From the NCBI GenBank assembly GCA_965223035.1, contig OZ244980.1, positions 2,480,001 to 2,544,000 on the forward strand: DNA of 64,000 bases, written 5' to 3'. A program made the position numbers and the translations under genes. Numbering within the stretch: position 1 is the first letter of the stretch; each line of letters begins with the position of its first letter. The DNA comes from CAMDPA01 sp965223035 (GTDB lineage Bacteria > Pseudomonadota > Alphaproteobacteria > Rhizobiales > Hyphomicrobiaceae). The notes beneath the pieces were generated by a model, which was given only the letters and a program-made list of their open reading frames with translations, made no database searches and was not told where the DNA came from. Of this stretch, positions 16,754 to 25,145 are shown piece by piece.

Positions 16754-17746
16754 TCAGAGCAAGCCCTGTGCGCTCGCCAGCTCGCGCAGCGGTGTCTCGG
16801 GACGCGCCCCGATGTGGCTGATGATTTCGGCGGCCGCCAAGCTTCCGAGTCGGCCGCAGGTTTCCAGGTCTTTGCCTTGCGCTTGTCCGAACAAGAACCC
16901 GGCAGCGTAGAGATCGCCGGCGCCGGTGGTGTCCACCACATTGACCGGAACCGCAGGCACCGCAGTCGTCATACCGTCGGCGTGGATCACCGCACCTTTC
17001 TCGCTGCGGGTGAGCACGGCGAGCTTGACATCCGCGGCGGCTTGTTGCGCCGCTGCATCGAAGGAATTCGTCTGATACAGCGAGGTGATCTCCGCTTCGT
17101 TGGCGAACAAAATGTCGACCTGCTGCTTGATCAACGTGCGGAATTCGTCGCGGTGGCGATCGACGCAGAATCCGTCGGACAACGTCAGGGCCACCTTGCG
17201 ATCGGCCTTGATGGCGATGTCGGCCGCCTGCCGGAACGCCTGTTTGGCCTCCGGTCGATCGAACAAATAGCCTTCCAGATAGACGATACGGCCAGCACGG
17301 ATCGTCGCAGGGTCGATCTCGCCGTGGTTGAGCTCGGGGCTGACGCCGAGGAACGTGTTCATCGTGCGCTCGCCGTCGGGGGTGACCAGGATCAGCGAGC
17401 GCGCAGTCGGTTCGCCATGCTTGGCGGGCGGTGTGTCGAAGCTGACGCCGGCGGCGCGGATATCGTGGGCGAAGATGTGGCCGAATTCGTCGTCTGCCAC
17501 CTTGCCGATGAAGGCAGCCTTGCCACCCAGGGAGGCAATACCGACGATCGTATTGGCAGCCGAGCCACCCGAGATTTCGATCGCCGGCCCCATCGCGCCG
17601 TAAAGCGCTGACACACGCGCGGATTCGACCAGCTGCATCCCGCCCTTGGTCAGATCGCGTTGCGCTAGGAACGCGTCTTCACAACGGCCAATGATGTCGA
17701 CGATCGCATTACCGATGCCGACCACGTCATAACGGATCTCGGTCAT
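16754..17746 (-). CDS. PfkB-family carbohydrate kinase, adenosine-kinase-like
   Basis: A 330-residue ribokinase-fold enzyme. The N-terminal VVGIGNAIVDII (8-19), the substrate-lid GGSAANT (about 60-66), DDEFG and the C-terminal anion-hole/catalytic motif VDTTGAGD (near 270, catalytic Asp last) are in place. The adenosine kinase subgroup shares the GNAIVDI start and the KGGMQLV element (34-40). It would phosphorylate adenosine to AMP with ATP, a nucleoside salvage step; inosine or other nucleosides cannot be excluded. It follows methylmalonyl-CoA mutase small subunit by 104 bp on the same strand. Confidence 0.88.
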   Translation of the reverse strand: MTEIRYDVVGIGNAIVDIIGRCEDAFLAQRDLTKGGMQLVESARVSALYGAMGPAIEISGGSAANTIVGIASLGGKAAFIGKVADDEFGHIFAHDIRAAGVSFDTPPAKHGEPTARSLILVTPDGERTMNTFLGVSPELNHGEIDPATIRAGRIVYLEGYLFDRPEAKQAFRQAADIAIKADRKVALTLSDGFCVDRHRDEFRTLIKQQVDILFANEAEITSLYQTNSFDAAAQQAAADVKLAVLTRSEKGAVIHADGMTTAVPAVPVNVVDTTGAGDLYAAGFLFGQAQGKDLETCGRLGSLAAAEIISHIGARPETPLRELASAQGLL

Positions 17747-17850
17747 GGGGCTCCTGAGGTTTTGGCTGAGTGCCCCCGACTATATAGGCCCGCGGGGCGC
17801 GCGCAAGTCAGGGTGCCCGCAAGCGCGCCCATCAATGGTCGGCAGACCGT

Positions 17851-19851
17851 TCACCTGTCATGTGGCGCCGTTGCGGTCGTGAGGTCGCCGAGCAGCCTGG
17901 TCAACGTCGCCAGCATGTCGCACCCCCGGAACAGGAAGCCGTCGACGCCGGCCGCCCGCAGTTGAGCTTCCGCAACGCCAGATCGCCCATCCCCCGGCTG
18001 CCCATCCCCCGGCTGCCCATCCCCCGGCTGCCCATCCCCCGGCTGCCCATCCCCCGGCCGCCCATCCCCCGGTCGCCCCACCAAGTAAACCCGTTGCGCG
18101 CCGGCCGCCTTCAGCGCCATCACCGTGGCCTCGGCCAGCTCGTCATAGCGGGCATCGGCGCCGCAGATGACGGCGACGGTGGCGCCGCTGGCCGCAAACT
18201 GGCGACCAATGTCGACCGAGCTGAGAGAGGCTTCGGATGGGATCGTCTCGATGCCGCCCACCGCCAAAAAGCCCGTGGTCCAGGTCGAGCGCGGTGCGTG
18301 CTCCGTCTGCGGCCCTAGCGAGGCCAAGAAGACGCGGGGTGCGCCGGCGTCCGACCCGGTGCGATCGGCCGCATCGCGGAGCGTCTCGAACGGCGCGGCT
18401 GGCCGGATGCGATCGAGTGGACGCGCCACCGGATCGTCGGTCGCGGCCGGCGGCTTCGGCCACGGCTCGGCGGTGACGCCCTGTTCGCCGAGGAACGGGA
18501 AGGCGGTTAGTCCGGTGATGGCCATCTGCCCCGTGGCGACGGCTTCGGCGCGGGCTTCGGCGACGGCGGCGATGTCGTCTTGCATGCGACCATTGAGCAG
18601 GAGCGCCGGGAGGCCGCCGGCGGTCTCCCAAGCCTGAAACGTGGTCCAGGCCTGGTGGGCCAGTTGGTCGCTCAGCCGTTCCACGTACCAGGAACCGCCG
18701 GCCGGATCGAGAATGTGACCGAGACCGGCTTCTTCGCGCAGCACCAGCCCGACGTTGCGCGCGATGCGTCTGGCGAACGCATCCGGCTGGCCCAGCGCCC
18801 ACGTAAACGGCAACACGATGATCTCGTCGGCGCCGCCCATCGCCGCGGCCGCACAGGCAGCCGTGGCGCGCAGGATATTCAGCCAGGGGTCGCGTCGGGT
18901 CATCATCCGCTCAGAGGTGGAGACCGTCAACGCGACGCGACCGGCTGCTTCGCCCGCACCGCAGGCATCCGCCATCCGCCAAACCAAGCGCCGCGCGGCC
19001 CTGAGCTTGGCGATGCTGCCGAACAGATCGGCGTCGGTCGCCATCGCGATGGCGATCCGCGGCAGAGCGTCGGCAGGTGGCAAGCCTTCGCCTTCCGCAG
19101 CGCGCAGATAAGCTGTCAACGTCACCAGCAGTGCCGCCAGCTCTTGACTGTCGCTGGCGCCAGCATCGTGATAGGGCCGCGTATCGGCCAACAGCGTGGT
19201 GATCGGAGGCGGCAGCCAGGGCACGCCCAACTGGAAGCCAACGCCATCGCGTCGCATGAGGTGTAGCTCACCGGTGCGCGCCAGCACGCCGAGGGGATCG
19301 ATCCCCAGGCCGGCAAGGCGAACCGGCGGCTGAGCTTGGCGGGCGAGGGCGATCAGCGAAAGGGCGGCATGGATCGCATGGCCGCCAGGCATCAGGGACA
19401 ATAGGGGTGGTGCGGTCGGCAGCGCTGACAGCATCGCCTCGATCGCTTTGAAATCAGCTGGCAGACCGCTTTGGCCGGGTGCGGCGATACGGATCGTGAC
19501 GGCATCAACGCCGCCGATCAAATCCTCTTGGATGCGGGCGGCCAGCGCCTGCGGTGTGGTTTCGCTCGCCAACTGACCAATGCGCCAACCCGATGGTGCG
19601 GCCATCCGCGTTGCGGTGGAGCGGGTGAACGGCGCGCTGCCGGGCGCTAACGCGGTCGCCAGACCGTCCGTATCGGATCGGGTGTAGAGCGGACGCAGCT
19701 CTAGTCCATTCAGGGTCGAAGTGTTGAGCTGCGCACGAGGTTGGCCCTTGAGCACCTTGTCGACCAGAGCCAGCCACGCCTCCTTGTCAGCAGCGGCAAA
19801 CGCGTCGGCCAACGGGATGATCGGCTCATTGAGATCGGTAGATGCGGACAT
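17851..19851 (-). CDS. mutA: Methylmalonyl-CoA mutase small (beta) subunit
   Basis: A 666-residue protein matching the small subunit of methylmalonyl-CoA mutase, which interconverts methylmalonyl-CoA and succinyl-CoA together with the B12-binding large subunit. The barrel domain has PFTRSTATRM, the catalytic-domain relatives EAGLGHILDPAGGSWYVE and VLPFTWALG, and a degenerate B12-like C-terminal domain with AAGVDGFLFRGCDML. The ATG at 19851 follows GAGAGG; an upstream in-frame start at 19902 has no support. A GDGQP five-residue tandem expansion interrupts the loop before the last helix. The large subunit gene is not adjacent, which is unusual. Confidence 0.92.
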   Translation of the reverse strand: MSASTDLNEPIIPLADAFAAADKEAWLALVDKVLKGQPRAQLNTSTLNGLELRPLYTRSDTDGLATALAPGSAPFTRSTATRMAAPSGWRIGQLASETTPQALAARIQEDLIGGVDAVTIRIAAPGQSGLPADFKAIEAMLSALPTAPPLLSLMPGGHAIHAALSLIALARQAQPPVRLAGLGIDPLGVLARTGELHLMRRDGVGFQLGVPWLPPPITTLLADTRPYHDAGASDSQELAALLVTLTAYLRAAEGEGLPPADALPRIAIAMATDADLFGSIAKLRAARRLVWRMADACGAGEAAGRVALTVSTSERMMTRRDPWLNILRATAACAAAAMGGADEIIVLPFTWALGQPDAFARRIARNVGLVLREEAGLGHILDPAGGSWYVERLSDQLAHQAWTTFQAWETAGGLPALLLNGRMQDDIAAVAEARAEAVATGQMAITGLTAFPFLGEQGVTAEPWPKPPAATDDPVARPLDRIRPAAPFETLRDAADRTGSDAGAPRVFLASLGPQTEHAPRSTWTTGFLAVGGIETIPSEASLSSVDIGRQFAASGATVAVICGADARYDELAEATVMALKAAGAQRVYLVGRPGDGRPGDGQPGDGQPGDGQPGDGQPGDGRSGVAEAQLRAAGVDGFLFRGCDMLATLTRLLGDLTTATAPHDR
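17986..18075 (-). repeat. 15-bp minisatellite inside mutA
   Basis: Six consecutive 15-bp units of CCCATCCCCCGGCTG (the last two changed at the end) encode the five-residue GDGQP repeat. Copy-number changes would stay in frame and change only the loop length. Confidence 0.95.
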
Positions 19852-19926
19852 GGCGCCTCTCAGCACGTCAACGCCACGGCACAGCGCCGGACCGGCCCAC
19901 AATAGCTCGACCGTCGGTCTACGCCA

Positions 19927-20199
19927 TCAGGCTTTCGGCTTACGCAGGGCGCTGATCAGGCGGCCGAGCAGCCAAATCGGGATGACGATCACCGCGCCAA
20001 CGAGAAAGTAGCCGACCAGCGTTTTGACCCAGTCGAAGCCGAGATCGTAAACCCGGCGCACCAGAAACTCGACCCGGCGCACCAGCTCGACCGGGCTCAA
20101 GCCGAGCGCGGCGAGGACGATGCCGACGACGATCGACATCAAGATCAGCTTGATGGCAACGCTCAGCGGGCTGCCACCCAGGAAGCGTTCCGGGTCCAT
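19927..20199 (-). CDS. Small membrane protein, DUF6460-like
   Basis: A 90-residue protein with two hydrophobic segments (about 13-35 and 60-80), an amphipathic middle (VELVRRVEFLVRRVYDLGFDW) and a short basic tail. The start MDPERFLGGSPLSVAIK with two membrane helices resembles a small alphaproteobacterial family that I recall as DUF6460; that name is from memory. It lies 75 bp before mutA on the same strand and could be its first cistron. The frame is open further upstream, but that part has the character of a non-coding frame. Confidence 0.72.
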   Translation of the reverse strand: MDPERFLGGSPLSVAIKLILMSIVVGIVLAALGLSPVELVRRVEFLVRRVYDLGFDWVKTLVGYFLVGAVIVIPIWLLGRLISALRKPKA

Positions 20200-20331
20200 T
20201 GTGCGGGCTCCATCGCGGCGGCCGCGTACTGACGCGGAACTGCCGCCGGTTGATCCAGTGCGTCGCCTTTGCCATTGCTGGTGCACGTGCCATAGCACGC
20301 CAATGATGGAAAGAGGACCCGAGCGCGCCTG

Positions 20332-22941
20332 ATGGTGGGCCGTAAGCGAAGTCGTGGCCAGGCTGCCGCAGGCCCGCGCCGCAGCAGCGCACCGCGTACG
20401 CACGCCTCATTGTCTGCACCGTTTGCCGCGTGGTTTGAGCGGCGCGGTTGGCGGCCGCGGCCGCATCAGCTCGCGCTGCTGGCGCAGGCGCGCGGGCGAC
20501 GGTCGAGTCTGCTGATCGCTCCGACCGGCGCCGGCAAGACCCTGGCCGGTTTTCTGCCGAGCCTGGTCGACCTGACCTCGCGTCGCTCGGACGCCGGGAA
20601 GCGACGGCCGGACAAGGGCGCTGGGCTGCACACGCTCTACATCTCGCCGCTCAAGGCGCTGGCCGTTGACATCGCCCGCAACCTGGAGGCGCCGATCCGT
20701 GAGATGGACCTACCGGTCACGATCGAGACTCGGACCGGGGATACCGGTCCGTCCAAGCGGCAGCGGCAACGGGTGCGGCCGCCGGACATCCTGCTCACCA
20801 CGCCGGAGCAGTTGGCGTTGTTGTTGAGCTACCCGGACAGCGCGCATCTGTTTGCCGATGTCGATATGGTGATCTTGGACGAGCTGCACGCCTTGGCCGC
20901 CTCGAAACGCGGCGACCTGTTGGCGCTTGGCTTGGCCCGCCTGCGAGCGATGGCGCCGGGCCTGGTGACAACCGGGCTGTCAGCGACCGTGGCCCGGCCC
21001 TCTGAGCTGCGCGCTTTCCTTGTCGGGCAACCGGACCCGCTGCAGGTCACGCATCTGGCAGACTTGATCACCGCAGCGGGTGGCGCCATCGCCCAGATCA
21101 GCATTGTTGAGGCCGAGGACCTGATTCCCTGGGCCGGCCATACCACCCGCTACGCCGTCGGCGAGATCTACGCTGCCATCCGTGACAGCCGGCTGGCCTT
21201 GGTGTTCGTCAACACCCGCATGCAGGCTGAACTGCTGTTCCAGGAGCTATGGCGCGCCAACGACGACGGCCTTGCGATTGCCCTGCACCACGGCTCGCTC
21301 GATGCCGGCCAGCGGCGCAAGGTGGAGGCGGCGATGGCGGCGGGCCGATTGAGGGCGGTGGTGTGCACCTCGACCTTGGATTTGGGGATCGATTGGGGCG
21401 ACGTCGATTTGGTGATCAATGTCGGCGCGCCGAAAGGGGCGAGCCGGCTGTTGCAGCGCATCGGCCGATCCAATCACCGGCTGGACGAGCCCTCACGCGC
21501 ACTGCTGGTGCCGTCGAACCGGTTCGAGGTGTTGGAATGTCGGGCCGCGCTGGAGGCGGCCGAAGCGGGCGCGCAGGATGTCGTGTTGTCGCGCAGCGGC
21601 GGTTTGGACGTCTTGGCCCAGCATGTGTTGGGCGTGGCTGTCGCGGGTCCGTTCTTGCCGGATGCGCTTTATGCTGAGGTTTGTTCCGCCGCGCCCTACG
21701 CGACGCTTGCCCGTGAGCAGTTCGATCGCGTGGTGGATTTCGTGGCCACCGGCGGCTACGCGCTGCGCGCCTACGAACGGTTCGCCCGCCTGCGCCCGAC
21801 GGAGGATGGTCGCCTGCGATTGTCGCATCCTCGGCTGGCCCAACAGTACCGGCTCAACATCGGCACGATCGTCGAGAGCCCGATGATCAAGGTGCGCCTC
21901 GTCGGTTCACGAACATTGGCCCGGTTGGCCGACAACGCGCGCCGGCAAAAGGGGCAGCAACGGGCGTTGCTGGGTGGGCGGGTGCTTGGCGAGATCGATG
22001 AGGACTTCATCGGAGAATTGTCGCACAGCGACACCTTCGCGTTCGCCGGCGAGGTGGTGCGGCTTGAGGGACAGTCGGGTTCGGAAGTGTACGTGTCGCG
22101 CGCCGCCGCCCGCGATCCACGGATACCGAGCTATCCCGGCGGCAAGTTTCCGCTGTCCACCCATCTTGCCCAGCGCGTGCGCGCCATGTTGGCTGATGCG
22201 GCCGGCTGGGACCGCCTGCCCAGCCCGGTGGCGGAATGGCTGCGATTGCAGTCGGCGCGATCCAAGCTACCGACCGCCTCAGAGGTGCTGGTCGAAACGT
22301 TTCCGCGCGGTGGACGGCATTTCCTGGTTGCCTATCCGTTCGAGGGACGCCTTGCCCACCAGACGCTCGGCATGCTGCTGACCCGACGCCTGGAGCGCGC
22401 AGGCGCTCGGCCGATCGGCTTTGTCGCCAACGATTATGGCCTGTCGGTGTGGGGCCTCGACGACATCGCCCATCTGATCGAGCAGGGGCCGGTCGATCTG
22501 GCACAGCTGTTTCACGAGGATATGCTGGGCGATGACTTGGAGGCGTGGTTGGCCGAGACCAGTCTCATGCGTCGGACGTTTCGGATGTGCGCGATGATCG
22601 CTGGGCTGATTGAGCGCCGTCACCCCGGACAAGAAAAAAACGTCCGCCAGCTCCGGGTCTCCTCGGACCTTATCTATGACGTGCTGCGTCGACATGATCC
22701 TCGGCATGTCCTGTTGGAGGCGGCGTGGGCGGACGCGGCCACCGGTTTGCTCGATGTCGCACGACTGGGCGGCTTCCTGCGCCGCATCAAGGGACGCATC
22801 CGGTATGTCAATCTGCCGCGGGTATCCCCGCTCGCCGTGCCGATTTTGTTGGAAATCGGTCGAGAATCGGTTGGCGGAGGTGCGTCGGAAAGCTTATTGC
22901 GGGAGGCAGCGGAGGCGCTGATCGCCGAGGCTGGGGCCTGA
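20332..22941 (+). CDS. Ligase-associated DNA damage response DEXH helicase (Lhr-like)
   Basis: An 869-residue superfamily 2 helicase. Motif I is APTGAGKT (near 64-71), motif II DELH (near 182-185), motif III GLSAT, and motifs V-VI are CTSTLDLGIDWGDVDLV and QRIGRSNHR. The long C-terminal Lhr region with PRGGRHFLVAYPFEGRLAHQ and the FVANDYGLSVWG block marks the ligase-associated type. In other genomes it travels with an ATP-dependent ligase, an MBL-fold exonuclease and PdeM; here only PdeM follows, 139 bp downstream. It probably unwinds damaged DNA during repair. Confidence 0.93.
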   Translation: MVGRKRSRGQAAAGPRRSSAPRTHASLSAPFAAWFERRGWRPRPHQLALLAQARGRRSSLLIAPTGAGKTLAGFLPSLVDLTSRRSDAGKRRPDKGAGLHTLYISPLKALAVDIARNLEAPIREMDLPVTIETRTGDTGPSKRQRQRVRPPDILLTTPEQLALLLSYPDSAHLFADVDMVILDELHALAASKRGDLLALGLARLRAMAPGLVTTGLSATVARPSELRAFLVGQPDPLQVTHLADLITAAGGAIAQISIVEAEDLIPWAGHTTRYAVGEIYAAIRDSRLALVFVNTRMQAELLFQELWRANDDGLAIALHHGSLDAGQRRKVEAAMAAGRLRAVVCTSTLDLGIDWGDVDLVINVGAPKGASRLLQRIGRSNHRLDEPSRALLVPSNRFEVLECRAALEAAEAGAQDVVLSRSGGLDVLAQHVLGVAVAGPFLPDALYAEVCSAAPYATLAREQFDRVVDFVATGGYALRAYERFARLRPTEDGRLRLSHPRLAQQYRLNIGTIVESPMIKVRLVGSRTLARLADNARRQKGQQRALLGGRVLGEIDEDFIGELSHSDTFAFAGEVVRLEGQSGSEVYVSRAAARDPRIPSYPGGKFPLSTHLAQRVRAMLADAAGWDRLPSPVAEWLRLQSARSKLPTASEVLVETFPRGGRHFLVAYPFEGRLAHQTLGMLLTRRLERAGARPIGFVANDYGLSVWGLDDIAHLIEQGPVDLAQLFHEDMLGDDLEAWLAETSLMRRTFRMCAMIAGLIERRHPGQEKNVRQLRVSSDLIYDVLRRHDPRHVLLEAAWADAATGLLDVARLGGFLRRIKGRIRYVNLPRVSPLAVPILLEIGRESVGGGASESLLREAAEALIAEAGA

Positions 22942-23080
22942 TCGTTCGAGATCGCAGCGAGGCGCCGGCTGGCCGGGGACGTGACGCGGCTCTCAATCGA
23001 TCGGTGACAGCATCGATCGGCGGCAGCGCCCGGCCAGAGGCGGCCGCGTTTGGATCCGGAAGCAGGCGTGCGGGGACGAT

Positions 23081-23803
23081 ATGCTGGTTGCTCAACCCGA
23101 CGGGGACGCGCCCGATCCATATGCGACACAGCCGATCGAGGTTTGTGGCGAGCGTTTCATCGCCGACCCGTCAGGCGCGCTCTACTGGCCCGCCCAACAG
23201 GCGTTGATCGTCGCCGATCTGCATCTTGAGAAGGGTTCGGCTTGGGCGCGGCGCGGTCGCATGTTGCCGCCCTACGATACCCGGGTGACGCTGTTGAAGC
23301 TGTCAGCCGCGGTCGACCGCTACCGGCCCGGCGCGGTGGTGGCGCTGGGCGATAGTTTGCACGACCAAGACGCCGGGCAACGGATTGGACGCGCTGATCT
23401 GCGCATTCTGCGCTGGCTGCAAAATGGCCGGGACTGGATGTGGCTGACCGGCAATCACGATCCTCAGATCGATCAACGGTTGGGCGGAACCTGCAGGGCG
23501 GAGGTTCAGATCGGTCGGTTGCGCTTGCGGCATATGCCGCGGCAGGGCCGCGCAATCGATGAGATCGCCGGCCATTTGCATCCGGCGGCACGGCTTTCCA
23601 CCGCGGCGGGGATGCTGCGCCGGCCATGCTTTGTCGGCAATGGGTTGCGGCTGGTGCTCCCCGCGTTTGGCGCGTTCACCGGGGGGCTGAACGTGCTCGA
23701 CGGCGCCATCGCACGTTTGTTCAGCGAGGCGGGCTTCGCGGTGTGGATGTTGGGTCGGACCGGGCTTTATCCGGTCGCCACGCAGCGGCTCCTGGCGGAC
23801 TGA
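23081..23803 (+). CDS. pdeM: Ligase-associated DNA damage response endonuclease PdeM (metallophosphatase)
   Basis: A 240-residue calcineurin-like phosphoesterase. The four metal-binding motifs are DLHLEKG (46-52), GDSLHD (near 90), GNHDP (near 126) and GHLHP (near 167), the last in the AGHLHPAARL context typical of PdeM. It follows the Lhr-like helicase on the same strand and is expected to act with it in DNA repair. The ligase and the exonuclease of this system are not in the window, so they may be elsewhere or absent. Confidence 0.92.
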   Translation: MLVAQPDGDAPDPYATQPIEVCGERFIADPSGALYWPAQQALIVADLHLEKGSAWARRGRMLPPYDTRVTLLKLSAAVDRYRPGAVVALGDSLHDQDAGQRIGRADLRILRWLQNGRDWMWLTGNHDPQIDQRLGGTCRAEVQIGRLRLRHMPRQGRAIDEIAGHLHPAARLSTAAGMLRRPCFVGNGLRLVLPAFGAFTGGLNVLDGAIARLFSEAGFAVWMLGRTGLYPVATQRLLAD

Positions 23804-24011
23804 GGTGTGAACCTCTTGCAACTATAAGATGCGGCTATTCGAGCCCGTTGGCGCCGATGTGCATGTCGACATCGTCGCCATGCCGCGGCTTTACGGTCGC
23901 GTAAAATGACCTGACTGGTTGCGTTCGGTTGCCCAGACCTGGCGGTAAATGACCGCGATATATCCGTTTTTTGCCTCGCCATGGCCTTGAGACTCGGTCA
24001 GATTGCGGCGT

Positions 24012-24824
24012 ATGAAACACTTCATGCGGGCGACTGTCATCAGGTCTTCACGGCGTCGGATGGGTGTGTTGGCGTTCGCGCTCACCCTGGCTGGCAGCCT
24101 ATATGCAACTCAAAGTTTGTTGCTGGCCGTTTTTGCCAAACCCAACTTCGCCAACCGTTCCGTCGAAGCCGCGCGCGGCCAGGCCCGCGTGTTGGATGGC
24201 GACAGCTTGGAGGTCGGCGGCATCAAGGTGCGGCTGGAAGGGATCGATGCGCCGGAGCTGGCGCAGACCTGTCGGCGGATGCGGTTGGGGGACGACGACC
24301 AGGCCGCGACGGCTGAGCGCTGGGCGTGCGGTAAGGCGGCCCGACGACAGCTGTTAGCGTTGATCGGCGGACAGGAGGTGAGCTGCGCTGGCCGGGGAAC
24401 CGACGGCTATGGTCGTCTGCTGGGCGTCTGTGCGGTCGCCGGCGTCGAGATCAACCGCCACATGGTGAGCAGCGGCTGGGCGTGGGCTTTCACCAGGTAT
24501 GCCAAGCGTTACGTCGCGCTCGAGGCGGCGGCCCGGGCGGGCCGACGCGGCATCTGGAGCGGTGAGGCCGAGCCGGCCTGGGCGTGGCGAGCGCGGCGCT
24601 GGCAGATGGCAGCGTCGACGCAGCGTGGCGTCACGCCGTGGGGGTGTGTGATCAAGGGCAATATCACGCGCCGCGGACGGCGCGTCTATCATGTTCCCTG
24701 GGGCCGTTGGTATGATCACACCCGGATTGACAAGGCTCGCGGTGAGCGGTGGTTTTGCAATGAAGCGGAAGCGCTCGCAGCAGGCTGGCGGCCGGCGTTG
24801 GATCGGGCAGCGGCTGCGAGATAG
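24012..24824 (+). CDS. Membrane-anchored thermonuclease (staphylococcal-nuclease-like)
   Basis: A 270-residue protein with an N-terminal membrane segment (about 16-38) and an SNase domain (about 55-180): VLDGDSLEVGGIKVRLEGID with the nuclease Asp and Arg, the Glu in APELAQT and the Arg in GRGTDGYGRLLG. The last 70 residues (CVIKGNITRRGRRVYHVPWG ... GERWFCNEAEALAAGWRPA) form a small module that often follows such nucleases. It would cut nucleic acids outside the cytoplasm with Ca2+. The ATG at 24012 is preferred to the upstream TTG at 24003. Confidence 0.86.
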   Translation: MKHFMRATVIRSSRRRMGVLAFALTLAGSLYATQSLLLAVFAKPNFANRSVEAARGQARVLDGDSLEVGGIKVRLEGIDAPELAQTCRRMRLGDDDQAATAERWACGKAARRQLLALIGGQEVSCAGRGTDGYGRLLGVCAVAGVEINRHMVSSGWAWAFTRYAKRYVALEAAARAGRRGIWSGEAEPAWAWRARRWQMAASTQRGVTPWGCVIKGNITRRGRRVYHVPWGRWYDHTRIDKARGERWFCNEAEALAAGWRPALDRAAAAR

Positions 24825-25145
24825 GTCAGCACCGCCTGGGATCGGTTTCAGCAAAGCCGTGAGGCCGGTCAGGGCGTCGATCAAGCCGGTACGGGCATCG
24901 ACTGATCGACGTCACTAGAGCAACCGGCCTTTAATCGGAATCGGAACGATCCCGATTAAAGGCAGAAAGTTGCTCTACACTTTAAGGCGCGATGATCTAA
25001 TATCCACCTCAGGCGGATGTGCCTTGCGGACGCTGCCTAACCCGGACATCCCATGGCCGGATGATGTGGGTGGCCGGCCGGAGCAGCTGGAGGGTTCGGC
25101 TGCACACTCAAACGACAGTGTGGCGGAGCATGCTTGCCATTCCCA
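24825..25145. other. Intergenic region with one hairpin repeat
   Basis: 321 bp between convergent genes: thermonuclease on plus, SUMF1-like gene on minus. It holds CTAG repeat copy 6; the rest shows no gene. Confidence 0.35.
24915..25000. repeat. CTAG hairpin repeat, copy 6 (full form)
   Basis: Starts CTAGAGCAACCGGCC, stem CCTTTAATCGG / CCGATTAAAGG, then GCAGAAAGTTGCTCTA and ends GGCGCGATGATCTAA: the final G of CTAG is lost. It sits between convergent genes. Confidence 0.85.
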
